From Mortierella sp. BCC40632 (Eukaryota > Mortierellomycota > Mortierellomycetes > Mortierellales > Mortierellaceae), in assembly GCA_011634665.1 (NCBI GenBank), contig WAEK01000002.1:1-64000 (forward strand): 64,000 nucleotides of DNA, read 5' to 3'. Position 1 is the first letter of the stretch. The number at the start of each line of letters is the position of its first letter. The position numbers and the translations under genes were made by a program. The notes below the pieces were generated by a model, which saw nothing but the letters and a program-made list of their open reading frames with translations, ran no database searches and was not told the origin of the DNA. Shown one piece after another: positions 9,593-20,488 of this stretch.

Positions 9593-12500
9593 GAAATTTC
9601 TAAAGGGAGAATAAACAGTGCATAGAATTGAAGTATGGGCAGTCGAAAAAGGCTCCAGGATCCTTTCTACTGGTCAATATGTCTTCGTAAACAACATACG
9701 AATATTTGCCTCCAGATACATGTCGTGCTTAGAAGAGTATTTGAGTGGCATCTGCAGAATCGTTGGGTTAGGGGTGGTAGTGGTGATGAAGACCAAGATC
9801 GAGTGCCGTCATCTAATTGACAAAGCCCGCCATATCAATTAGCATAGGCAATCTCAACCCAATGCACCAAACACCATGAAGCCGAGGGGATATGAATCCT
9901 ACAGAACACAACCTCGACATTCTTTTTAATCGAGAAATACGTCGTTCTCAGGTTCCAGGTTTAGCATCTCTGGGCTACACGCTCGAATGTCATCCCATCT
10001 GTGGCTGACATTGTAATGACCCTACATTGGGGATCAATTCAAAAATGTTAGCCTCTCCCCCTCTGCTTCGGGACATAGATAACTTAGTCATCGCTGTTGG
10101 TGAGACTGGGCGATCCAAAGGCTGCCCGGAGTTGTTTTGCATCAAAGGCGAGAAGGCTTTGTGGCCAATCTTGTTCAAGCTAACCAAATCATCCAAGCGG
10201 ACATCATCAGTTGCGTCCACAAACATGTCGAGGATAGAGAGAGGCAATCATTGGCTGGACTTCAAGGGCCAAAAGCATAGTGAACAATAGAAGCACTAGA
10301 CGCATGCGCATAAGAGTCTCGTCCTCATACCGATAGCGATCACTGAAAACTTGGGAATAAAAAGCACACTTCGCGAGCTGAGTTTAGCTGTCTAACTCAT
10401 TGCATTGCGAAAGTAGGGGGGGCAGGCACCCACTTTTTAGAACCATGTGTAAATTGGCGGCTCTAGTTAGTCAGTCGGTAATTAGGCGTCCAACGAGAGA
10501 GAGTACTCCTTACTTTTTGAGACAATTCGGATATCCTGGCACCCATCCATTTCCATAGACAAAGGCTCCATAGGCACCGGAATCCGAGAATCAGATTTAT
10601 GGCACTGCCACATCCCGATCGCATTCCTTGAGTGGAGTCGCAATCAGGTTTGCTCCTCAGCATTGAAATGGTTTGACAATATCCAAAAGTTTATTAGATA
10701 CCATGCCCACGGTTATCTTACAGCACTTTGGACACCCCAGCCTTTGCAAAGGAGATAAATTGACTGGTTACCTGATTCCAGGTTGGACCTACTGCAAGGT
10801 TCATGAGTGCTTGATATGCTTTAAGACGGGTCATAATTTGCTCGTTGAACATCTGCGACGAGCCCACAGATCTGAAGCGACCCAAAAAGAGCATGCATAC
10901 AAATTTGCGGTTTGACCAAACTCAGTGTCAGTAAATATCTGGAATAGAAATGAAATTCAAGGCAGATTCGATCAAAGATGTGGCAGCGTGCCTTTGAACA
11001 GACGACCATGAAACTGTAGTCCACCAAATCACAAACCTTGATAAAGGTATCGTCAACCAGTCGATATGCATGCACTCAAGTCTCGTTCGGGCTTTGCACA
11101 AACAGCCAGGAACTTAGTGAGCTCAGGATACTAGAGCATGCAAAAGTAGTCTCAAGATTAGAACTATTACCGACAACACATCATCTTCGTTGACCACATA
11201 GACTTGACACACTTACAACTAAAATGCAGGCCAGCTAGGCGAACACCCTGATAGTCGTTGACAAGGAACAGGATGATAGCATCATTCATGGCGATCTCAA
11301 GCTTGAAACCATGCCTGTGAAGCTCTAGAAACGCCTTTATATCATATGATAGCCGCCACCAGCGGGTGTCACAGCAACCATTCCAATCATCGTTTGCCAT
11401 GGACCACATGATTCGCCATAATGCCATTTATCCAACATTCTATATCTGGATCCTGTCCTTCAAACATGTATATCCTGATTTTTATCTATTTTGCTCAAGA
11501 TCAACCGAAATGCTATGCTGGGAGTAGCTCTTGCGATTGTCCTGTTCAGATCTCCCTGTGAGACCTTGAGGCAGGGACTGTGGTGCAAGCCGAGAGATGA
11601 GACGAAGGGCTGCGGAACAAACTCGGTGATGTTGGTCTTTAATCTTCACAATAAAGGTAGCGAGCAACACATGCATTGAGTTGATGTTCAAAAGATTATT
11701 TTGCGGCAGTTGTTCCATCTGTAGTTTAGCCAAGAAGTCGGAGAGGGTGCTGTGGTCCGTAATAGAAGCTACAAGCGCGATATCCTTTCCATGTAGGATC
11801 GCTTAAGCTGGTACCAAATGAGAAGGTGTCGCACACTCGGACTCTGGTCTCTGTTGAGTCAGCTTGTTGCTAGTAGGCAGAGATGGGTGTGGGCTAACAC
11901 TCAGTTTGAGAATAGAGTATATTGGCGTATTCCTGCTGTCCATGCATTATACTAAGTGAAGCACCATACGAACCTGGCTAAGAGGATCCTCAACTACCCC
12001 TCGTGCATCCAACAGTGCTCCTTATAGGGTGCCTTCCATGGCTTGTATCAAGAAGATATGGCAAAGTAGAGCTTGAGAGTGAGAGGCTGCTTGAGCCAAA
12101 GTCTGCCTGTATTCTGATATGAAGGAGAACACTATGCATCAGTCTATGTCCGGACTTTAGGGCCTTTGTCCCATTCCTTCTCCCGCACAATCTCAATGGG
12201 CGCGTTCTCCCAGCGGTCAATAGACCGGCGAGACGGTTCAAAAACGGTTGGCACCCTAGCAAAAACGATTTTTTTAAAAAAAAAAAAAAAAAAGTCAGCC
12301 GAGAGTAAGAAAAAGCCAAGGCTATGCAATCTGTGGTAATCACCCATGCCATACTTCAACGTCAGGTATGGTGGTGCGTATCCTGAGCACATCCTTACTT
12401 TTTCTCCCGATCGTTGCTTTCTTTCACTCTTGAACCCTCACTTGACTCTGCAGAGACCAAGAACACTAGACTTTGCTCTCCTTAGACACTATTCGTTTGG

Positions 12501-13008
12501 CACGAAAAAGTGGGAGAAATGGCACCTCCTCTACAACCATGTCTCTAGACAAAAGGTCTTGCTCTTCTTCCTCCATTAACATCTTTCGCTCAATTGTTTT
12601 CGTTCTACTCAGAACGGTTTTCAGTCATGTCGATGTCATTGCCACAGTGCTCCAGAACTAGCTGCGGCAGGATTTGGATGCCTGACCCATACCCTGCATT
12701 GGTCGGTGGACTGTCCGCTCTATTGTCGGGTTGCGCCTGCTCCTCGTGTCCCTGAAGAGCATTCGAGTACTTCAAAGTCAACTAGGGCCCTGATGCGCAA
12801 AGGATGCTTTTCCTAGGTCACTTGTCTGGTGAGCTGATTAGGTCTCTGTCGGCCATTGAGTCGTTAGTATGATGCATCCAGAGAAGGGCGGAGAAGGCAG
12901 ACTAGAGCTCATCTCAAAAGAGAGAAAGGAGAAAAAGAAAAAGCCGATGGAAGAGGAGAAGGGGAGGAAGAAGAGAACGCCTGCATCCGACCGATGAGCT
13001 GACGGCAA
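9593..13008. other. Unassigned stretch with possible decayed exons
   Basis: No gene can be supported end to end. On the minus strand some blocks look coding and are broken by stops or possible introns, for example 10247-9990 (DATDDVRLDDLVSLNKIGHKA) and 11427-11167 (NDDWNGCCDTRWWRL, then a GTAAGT donor-like site). They could be exons of one unidentified or decayed minus-strand gene. An A run lies at 12277-12293. Confidence 0.3.
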
Positions 13009-14025
13009 GATGGAATTCTACTTAACAATCCGCCCGAAGGAGGAAACGGCGAGAGAAAGATGGACAGCAATGAAAGGACCAGACGGCGACTACGCCCTCG
13101 GTCCCCTTTCTACACAGGACTGGGGAAATACTCATGTACAACGAAAAAGTCAAACTCCTACAACCACGACATGAAGATAGAAGTATCAAAGTGTTTTGGA
13201 AAGACCTCCAAAGAAGCATGAGACACATCGACAGAAGACTGCTGATGAGTATGACAACCCCGTCCCTGGAACCCGGAGATAATACAGCCCAGATTATTCT
13301 CAATGCTCCACTCGCCCTCCAAGAAGGGATGAACAGACCGAAGGAACCGCCAACGTTGGAACACGCCTCGTCCAAACAGCTCAGACTCTTTCTTCAAAGC
13401 CCGATCCCTGAGGAGAGAAGACAAGGCAGTACGACTCAGTGGACAAGATTTTGGAAACTTAAAATTCCACATCAAGCTCGCACAATCTGGTGGAGATATC
13501 TCCATGGGAATGTGGCTACCAATGAGATCCGACACCAGAGATGGGGGCCTTGACACATCTTCCACTTGCAGGATATGCAATGAGGAGTCCGAAGACAAAA
13601 CTCATATGTTCTTCTTGTGCCCCACGAAGCGACAGGCATGGCTAGAATACCTCAGAGAGACCACAACCAAGCTAGACTGGACGGATGAAGACCTGTGCTC
13701 TATGACAGAACTGGCTCCCTCACAAATCAAAGTCAATCAAAAGTACCAGCTCTCCCTCCAACAATTAACAGCTTGCGGGCTACTCGGTATCTGGAGGATG
13801 CACTATGCAGCAGTGATGGATGGAGCCAGCCTACCGGGGACGAAGGGTGCAAGCCTTATGCATGAAAACGCTAAAAAACTAGAGTCAGAACTACGCCCCC
13901 TTCCTAAATAGATACACCCTATTTTAATGCAAATCAATCTCGAGTGGCTCAATTAACAAGCACACCTCATCGTCGAGACTGAATAAAGTACCAGACACAA
14001 AAAAAAAAAAAAAAAAAAAAAAAAG
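13009..14025 (+). mobile_element. LINE (non-LTR retrotransposon) 3' end with poly(A) tail
   Basis: The plus strand encodes the C-terminal zinc-binding region of a LINE ORF2 (zf-RVT type): FWKLKIPHQARTIWWRYLHG, then after a frameshift near 13545 STCRICNEESEDKTHMFFLC (C-x2-C-x8-H-x4-C). The ORF ends at 13911 (ELRPLPK). A short 3' UTR follows with AATAAA at 13982-13987 and 27 A (13999-14025). The reverse transcriptase and endonuclease parts are missing, the usual 5' truncation of LINE copies. A second frame break lies near 13130. Confidence 0.82.
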
Positions 14026-14522
14026 GAGAGCTGGCAAATGCGAGATGGCAAATAGGCTGGCAAATGGACTACATGGTGGCGTTTTTTTTTTTTTTTTTTG
14101 GCTCGCAGACTGGTGTTAGTCGTGCGTTCCTTTCGCCCATGACTCGAAAGAAGGGCGCGTGCCATTCCATGACCACAATCGAAGCATGTATTGTTGCTCC
14201 TGCCTCTTGGAACATGCACCATGCCTCAACGAGTTGCGTAAAGCGTGTGGCACGCGGGGAGAAGCGTGTTACACTGAGCGTCTCTTCTTCGCGGCCCTCT
14301 CCTTTATATCTAGACTTGTTCTGTCGTGCTCTTCTGCGTTGTGGGAAGATGTGCCAACAGCCCACCAGGCCACTTTCTCTTTTATTTTGGTCTTTTGAAC
14401 CGATAGACATAACCTCAAGTCTCAGCATTTGTTTGGCGACGATGCTCCAACTGGAGACTAGTTCATCCACTCCTCATGCACCTTGTGTAGGAACCCACAC
14501 TACCCTTACTTCTCGCCCTTTT

Positions 14523-14555
<33 letters not shown>

Positions 14556-14721
14556 GAATAACAGGGGCGGGGCATCCATCAAGACCGAAGACTGGACATA
14601 GAATTGGATACAGGACTTAAGACTGGATTAACCACGCCTGGATATTAGACTGAGGCCTAGATAACATGCGGCTCCATCGACACAAGAAACTTAGAACTTT
14701 CAGGTAGGCTGTTAAGTCAAC
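14026..14721. other. Intergenic, homopolymer-bounded block
   Basis: The block between T runs at 14082-14099 and 14523-14554 has open frames on both strands, but neither resembles a known protein. It may be a poly(A)-tailed retro-insertion on the minus strand (the T runs read as A tails). Nothing else was recognised. Confidence 0.3.
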
Positions 14722-16644
14722 TTACCAGCACCAATAGGGATGCTGCATCTCCTCTTCCTCCTGTGGGTGTATTCTAATGGTTTCTTCAGTCAGAGTCTTT
14801 CCTAGAACGCTCAAACTCTTCAAAGGCAAAAGTTCTATCGCAGCACACGGTCTTGAGTCTATCGCGGGCACTTTTGCAACAAGGTCATCGTACAAACGAT
14901 ATGGGAGGTTCTCCATGACTTGGTTCACCACTGCATCGGCTAGTCTGTGCTTCTTTTTCAGATCTTCCCGAGTAGTAAAGCTCATGTTGCAATCGCTGGT
15001 AGCTGCAAAGGCGGGGGCAATACTGAATGCTTCGCCAAAGGGTTCGGCGAAATTTCCGTCCGAGAACGGAGTCTTATCGAAGACGTGAAGTGCTGAATCC
15101 GTGCGTTTGTTTGATTCCTTGACTATACATCGCGGAGTCTACTGGTACAGCTTGGATGGTGTTTTTATTTGTGGTGTGCTGGCGCCTGAGGGTTTCGCTT
15201 GAAAATCGCTCCACCTTTTTCGCTTGAAGTGCACAAAGGATACCGAAGTTCTCGGTGTTGACGCCTTGGCGATAAACGAATGCATCTGCGAAACCTGCTC
15301 CATCAGCGTTATTGACCACAGCTTCGCCTGACTCCCAATCTAGTCCTTGGTCATCAACAATCAACCCCCCATCTTGGGAAACTGATGCACTGCCTTGACG
15401 ACAGATAGCTCCTTCAGCCTAACTGTGGTATCCAAAGTCTCTACTCGTTCGACGGCCTGTTTATAGATTTTCTTGAGAGTTGCTTCTTCACAGCCATCAT
15501 CAATCAGAAGGTTCGTGCGAAGTGCCTCAAACTCGGCGATGATGCGTCCGAAGAACCTCCATTCACGGTCATCCCTCCAATCATGTAAAAATACAGACCC
15601 AAGGGTATTCTGGGTCTCGCCAATTGCTGGGTTGCAAATGTGCAGGAAGAAGAAAGGGATTCGTATAAAAACCCTGCCGTAGCTATTTGGACTGTCCTCG
15701 AGAACCGTATAGGTATCGCACTCCAGAGTCTCCAAGGTAAGTATTGGGAGCTGGTCTGAGGGAGCAAGAGTACGCGGCGATGGCTCCCTAAAAATGCATA
15801 GTCGGATAAGTGCACGAACGAGCCCCTTGTGCCATGTAGCAAAAGTGGAGACAGAGTAAGCGTTGTCGGGATTGTTGGTGACTTTATAAAAAATGCGACC
15901 CACGTTCATATCGATCTCGCGCGCTGACTGTTCAATTTTATTATGTCCATCAAGCCCACTCTGGAAAAATTCCCCCAAGACAAACTGCAGTCTCGTAGAA
16001 GACCACCGGAAGCGGAAAGCAGGTGAAAAAATCCACGCCTCGACATCCACTTTCGGTAGAGGACCTTGGCTTCACTTGCAAAAGTGGCTCAAGATATCGT
16101 AGCACTCTCCTAAGCTTAACGGTGGACATCTAAGAAATAGGTATCCGTAGGAAGTTGGTTCTGTTGCCTTTATCACGTCTTGCCATGCTGTTCTGCAGAG
16201 AAAGGTCTGTAGTAAAGTAGGAAATATCTCGCCAATCAAGAACCTTCCTGACATGCGCATCATATCCTGGAACAACCGATAGCCCTGAAGGCTGTGTTTC
16301 TCAGTCAGGTTCGTTCCCGCTTTAGACACCGACACATCTCGGCGGATGTTAGCAGAACGTCCTCTCCAGATATGTTCAAAGATCCTCTAGAACTCGTCAA
16401 TGTGAAGGAAGATGAAGAGCTGCTGCTGCTTGTTTGAAAACTGCAAATTGTGGCGAATGGCATTGATGACACCACGGAGATGCAATAGATCCTTGTACCC
16501 AGATACATAGCTGAAAAAATGTTGATAATGAGTTCTAATCTTTAGGGAATATAGGCATGCGTAGAGAGTCGTCCTTGAAGTCAGTGGATAAGCTATTTGG
16601 TAAAGGGCAAGGGATCCATACAATGGACAAGAAAGGGCAGACAA
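14722..16644 (-). pseudogene. Crinkler (CRN)-type protein gene, broken by nonsense and frameshift changes
   Basis: The minus-strand pieces line up in order with fungal CRN proteins: a P-loop NTPase part ending in LFIFLHIDEF, the sensor-like block VIKATEPTSYGYLFLRCPPLS, then the effector-type C-terminal half (REWRFFGRIIAEFEALRTN, VKAVHQFP, FADAFVYR, FGILCALQAKKV). Breaks: in-frame TAG at 16387-16389 directly after HIDEF, in-frame TGA at 16072-16074, a one-base slip in a G run (15366-15371, plus-strand C run) and a frame change near 15120. The N-terminal translocation and P-loop part is not found. CRN proteins are secreted or nuclear effector-like proteins in oomycetes and fungi (family knowledge). 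The breaks make this copy non-functional as read; homopolymer errors could explain only the frameshifts. Confidence 0.75.
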
Positions 16645-16650
16645 TAGAGC

Positions 16651-16878
16651 TATGGTACACTCAGGAAGAAACGAAAACCAAGAGAATGCACAGAAGAGTC
16701 TTTGGCGTTATCGACCAGCATGGGCTTGACGATAACAAGAAATGAGTAGCCAGCAGGGAACGGTCAATCTGGATTCAGAAGAGAGAGAGAGGAATGGTTG
16801 GACTCACCATATCACACAGATTATTGGGCTAAGGTGAAGGAATGGAGAGGGCCTAACAATTAATAGCCTGTCCTGCCT
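16651..16878. repeat. Dispersed repeat, right copy (MITE-free)
   Basis: This is the counterpart of 8914-9252 without the foldback MITE, and ends in a T run (16878-16895). The plus strand reads RRVFGVIDQHGLDDNKK before a stop, parallel to the left copy. It supplies the pre-insertion state of the MITE target at about 16795. Confidence 0.7.
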
Positions 16879-16895
16879 TTTTTTTTTTTTTTTTT

Positions 16896-17577
16896 ATCTC
16901 TCCCTACCTGAGACGCGTCTCTATTACCTTTGCCACTACCTTTCCACAAAGTTAGACTGTCGGTGAAAGAGTACGTGCAACAAGATGCCCTCTCCTTCTT
17001 TCATTCACTTTTTCTTTCTCTTTCTCACTCTCAATTCCCTCGCCTCTCGATGCCATCCTCTTAGTACACCCGGATATTCCTACCTTCCAGCTCCATGCTA
17101 TCATTTTATCAGTACGTCTTAGCCTCAGCAACTCTTTCACAGATTTATCCGTGCGGATCACGGTTGATCCACACTTTTCACTATGATGGACTCCAGTATC
17201 CAAAAAAAAAAAAAAAAAAAAAACTTGACGGTTAGAGGCAACCGAGGGGTGGGGACGCAGGAACAAACATCGCACCAAGTCTAGAACCTAGCCGCACGAC
17301 TTTTGCGTCGTCTCTCAGGGGCTCTTGTAGTGGTATCTGGCCACTAGGATGGACCTCTCTTAGGATCTCACTATCCTACTAGTGTACCTATGAGAAGATA
17401 CCGTTGTACATTGAATTAGTTCTACCAATCACCTTTGCATTTGGCGCAGAGGACCCGGTTGGAGTGACAAAGAGAAGCGAGGGGATGGCAACTGAGGACC
17501 CAAAGGGGGCGATGTGGTGGGTGGAATGTTCTGAATCTTTTAACGCAGAAGGACTTGGTGGTCCTTCTGGAAGCGGC

Positions 17578-17615
<38 letters not shown>

Positions 17616-19225
17616 GAGCTACCAATGTACTCGATGTACTACATTCGGCAAAATTTTTGACAGCAGCCCAAATAGGATCAAGAGAAACTAACAATAGAGC
17701 CTTCCTGATCATTGTCAGTTGGGATCCTGTCTCGTATATGTACTCTCCAGTGATAGTCTCCTGGGTAAAGTGATTCTCAGGAGTACTCAGAAACAAAATC
17801 GTGGACCAAGCGGTCAATGCAGTCCAGGACAAGGAATACTACTCTTCTGGCCTGCTGGACATGCATTCGCTTATAGATACCTTTTTAGCAGTGAGACTCT
17901 AATCCTGTCTGATGTTGCGGTTGCCCTTCTTGGCATTTGTAGTGTAGGGGTTGGTTGAGCCATGAGTCGCATTCGCCCCGATACCAAATGACAAACGCAC
18001 ATTCAACATCAAAAGAATGCCTGGTTTGTTATCGGTTTGGCCCAACATGTACAACAGTTGCTCGAATTTTATGCAGACAACAATTTCAGAATGTATCAGG
18101 ACTCTATTGAGTATAGTGGCCGCTTGTGATGATATCTAGTTTCTCACAAGGCGTGAAAAGAAACGTTGCTGGCCGTCTTATCGTTTGAAAACGACATGGG
18201 GAGGTCTGGGCCAATATTTCGCTATGGTGAGCACTATAGTTGTGTGTGTGGGGAGGGGGTTTGCTTCTTTAAGACTGGACGAAATATTTACAGAAGATAA
18301 CGAGAATACCAAACCGTGGGCCATGGATATCCTTTACCGAGGACCAAGCCCAAAAAGCCCACGAGCGTGTTACACAGTTTAAGCTACGTCCTACTGAACA
18401 AACACGAAGCAAACATGTATGGCCTGACGGCTCAGATAAGAAGGGACGATGGAAAAACAGTAGAAAGTAGGGATATAGACTATGGCTATTTTGGTAATAC
18501 ATAATATCCAGGCGTTGACGATGTTCTTCTTTTGATTCAATGTGGTAAGCCCACGGCACTGTTTATGGAGCGAATGACGAGGGCGGCCTAATGACGACTC
18601 CAAAGGAGCAGTGAGCAAAAGTTCTTTTTCAACAGTGGCGAATCGGCTGACCCTAGGTTGGAAGTGGCGAGGGGCTTTTAGTCAGGTCACCGAACTTCAG
18701 TTGAGACTGAAAAGCATAGTGCAAGTAAAGTAAAAGCTCTTTTCGTTCACAGTCTCAGCAAGGACTCGATGGACATGGATCCGTACCCCGCGGCAGAACG
18801 ACGCTCATACGAGTATGAATACAGTACCCGGGCAACCGCCTACCTTAAACCGTAGGCTGTTCTAATGCTAGGAAATGAAGTCAAAAGACATCGCCCTACG
18901 ACAATGAGGATCCATGTTGCCTGCGAGACTCCTCTTACACTAGCCCTACGTCTGCGTTTTGAGATTTTGTCAGTATAAAAAGGGGCCGCTCGCATCCCTT
19001 CAACATGTATCAATATCAACAACAAATATCTACGCTTCAATTCCAACAAGATTCCCGCAGTTCCCTGGCAAGACTTGTCCTAGACCCAATCACAAACCCC
19101 ATACAACCACTCACTACTTGTAAGAACAATATCAAATCCTGCAATAATGCGTGTTCACGGGGCTCAATCTCTTTGCTAACCATGATACCCTGTCTTCTTC
19201 TCTACATCTCTCTAAGCTTACTACA
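16896..19225. other. Non-coding or unassigned stretch upstream of the small secreted protein
   Basis: It contains A/T runs at 17202-17223 and 17581-17614. A minus-strand block (17832-17422) is open and interrupted by the second run, but no family was recognised. The last 250 bases are the promoter and leader of the gene at 19226. Confidence 0.4.
18974..18980 (+). promoter_or_regulatory. TATA box of the small secreted protein gene
   Basis: TATAAAA at 18974-18980, inside CAGTATAAAAAGGGG. This predicts a transcript start near 19005 and a leader of about 220 bases before the ATG at 19226. Confidence 0.55.
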
Positions 19226-19777
19226 ATGAAGGTTTTTTCCGCTGTCTTCGCTTTGACGCTCCTGCAACTCGCTAGAGCCGCCTACCATCCTAAAGACATT
19301 CAAGGAAATCTCCTTGTTGATGGCGAGACGTACTGCGTCTACTCCTCTTCCGATGTTGCTTCAGGCTACATCAACACTCAAGATGGGTCATGGTTGCGAC
19401 TTGGTTCCAAGGCCGAGCTGTTCACTTACCAAGGAAGAACTTTTGGATCTGAGCAGAGATTCACTCTTGCACAAAACAAGGTCTTTAAAATGTCTGGAGA
19501 TAGAACCAGATTGCCCTGCACCGAGTCTTTCATGAAGACCGATAAGGGTGGTAGTTTGGATCAATTTGTTGCTAGGGAGGAACGTAGTACTGGCCGAGGA
19601 TATGCCTACAAGTTGATGCTGACAGGACATTGTGGTTTTGCGTCCTGTGCCGACTATGACGTCCTTGGAATCAGAGAGTCAGGCACCAACATCCCTTACT
19701 TGTACGCTGTTGATGAGGCCTGTGGCAAACACAAGTCTCCAACCTTCACTTTCAGACCTAAGTCTATGTGCAATTAG
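19226..19777 (+). CDS. Small secreted cysteine-containing protein
   Basis: A 183-aa single-exon protein. The chosen start (19226) gives a clear signal peptide (MKVFSAVFALTLLQLARAAY, cleavage probably after the ARA at residues 16-18). An upstream in-frame Met at 19151 would bury this hydrophobic segment behind a 25-residue leader and is rejected. The mature part has about six cysteines (YCVY, RLPCTES, GHCGFASCADY, EACG, SMCN), enough for disulphides, with aromatic and glycine residues suggesting a compact beta-rich fold. It resembles no enzyme I know; a secreted structural or effector-like role is possible but unproven. Confidence 0.82.
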   Translation: MKVFSAVFALTLLQLARAAYHPKDIQGNLLVDGETYCVYSSSDVASGYINTQDGSWLRLGSKAELFTYQGRTFGSEQRFTLAQNKVFKMSGDRTRLPCTESFMKTDKGGSLDQFVAREERSTGRGYAYKLMLTGHCGFASCADYDVLGIRESGTNIPYLYAVDEACGKHKSPTFTFRPKSMCN

Positions 19778-20488
19778 GCATCCTTCGGGTTTATATAGGA
19801 GTAAATTTGATTTAGAGTATTAGCTAGAGCTAGTAAGAGAGCCGGTGAACTGTCGTTGCTCCACAATAAACAATACAGCTGGCGATATTGTCCGCAAGAT
19901 AATTTCTCTACAAGGTTAGGAATTCTGATTGAGTCAAAGATGGGGGTGTCTCCTTCCCGAGAATTTGATATGCCAATGCAGATAAATTGAAGAAAGAGGT
20001 TATGCTTGAAAATGACTCGTGGACTGCCGCCTCTGGTGCCAACGAACATTTGGGAGAGGAGGGGAGAGTATTTTTTTTTTTTTTTCAAGAACCATAAGCT
20101 ACAGCAGATAGGTACCAACAGACACTCCTACGACATCACACACCTTTCTCAGAAAAAAAAAATAGTCTCGTTTCTCAGCCTTCAGCCCATTTACGCCCAC
20201 CTCACACAGACAGTCTTTGACAGCATCAGCATCAAAAGATGCGGAGCAATTTCTCATGCCCTCCATTTGAACATGGGATCCTTTGAGTTCGAGTGCGCCT
20301 TAAGTTATCCTAAGAGCGCTGCCAGAATCAACACATGTGTGAGATCTACTATTCCTGTTCAGTAAGCACTGCCCCAAAAAAAAAAAAGTTGGACTATGCG
20401 GGGCTTTCTTTCAAGATCAGCCAAACAAAAATTGATTACTATTGAACCCATCTTCACCCATCCTCTAATCAACCAGGGTGCATTAAAT
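19778..20488. other. Intergenic region between convergent genes
   Basis: 3' flanks of the secreted-protein gene and the F-box gene. T and A runs lie at 20071-20085, 20153-20161 and 20375-20387. No gene or terminator structure was recognised. Confidence 0.5.

Noticed and set aside
14064..14561. 165-codon plus-strand and 133-codon minus-strand frames
   Set aside because: Both are bounded by homopolymer-coded Phe or Lys runs, have no recognisable domain and overlap each other on opposite strands.
17388..17832. Minus-strand frames as a possible N-terminal part of the CRN gene
   Set aside because: The position upstream is right, but no CRN N-terminal or P-loop motif could be read and a long A run splits it.
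19151..19225. Upstream Met of the small secreted protein
   Set aside because: It would put 25 residues before the hydrophobic signal sequence; the Met at 19226 gives a normal signal peptide.
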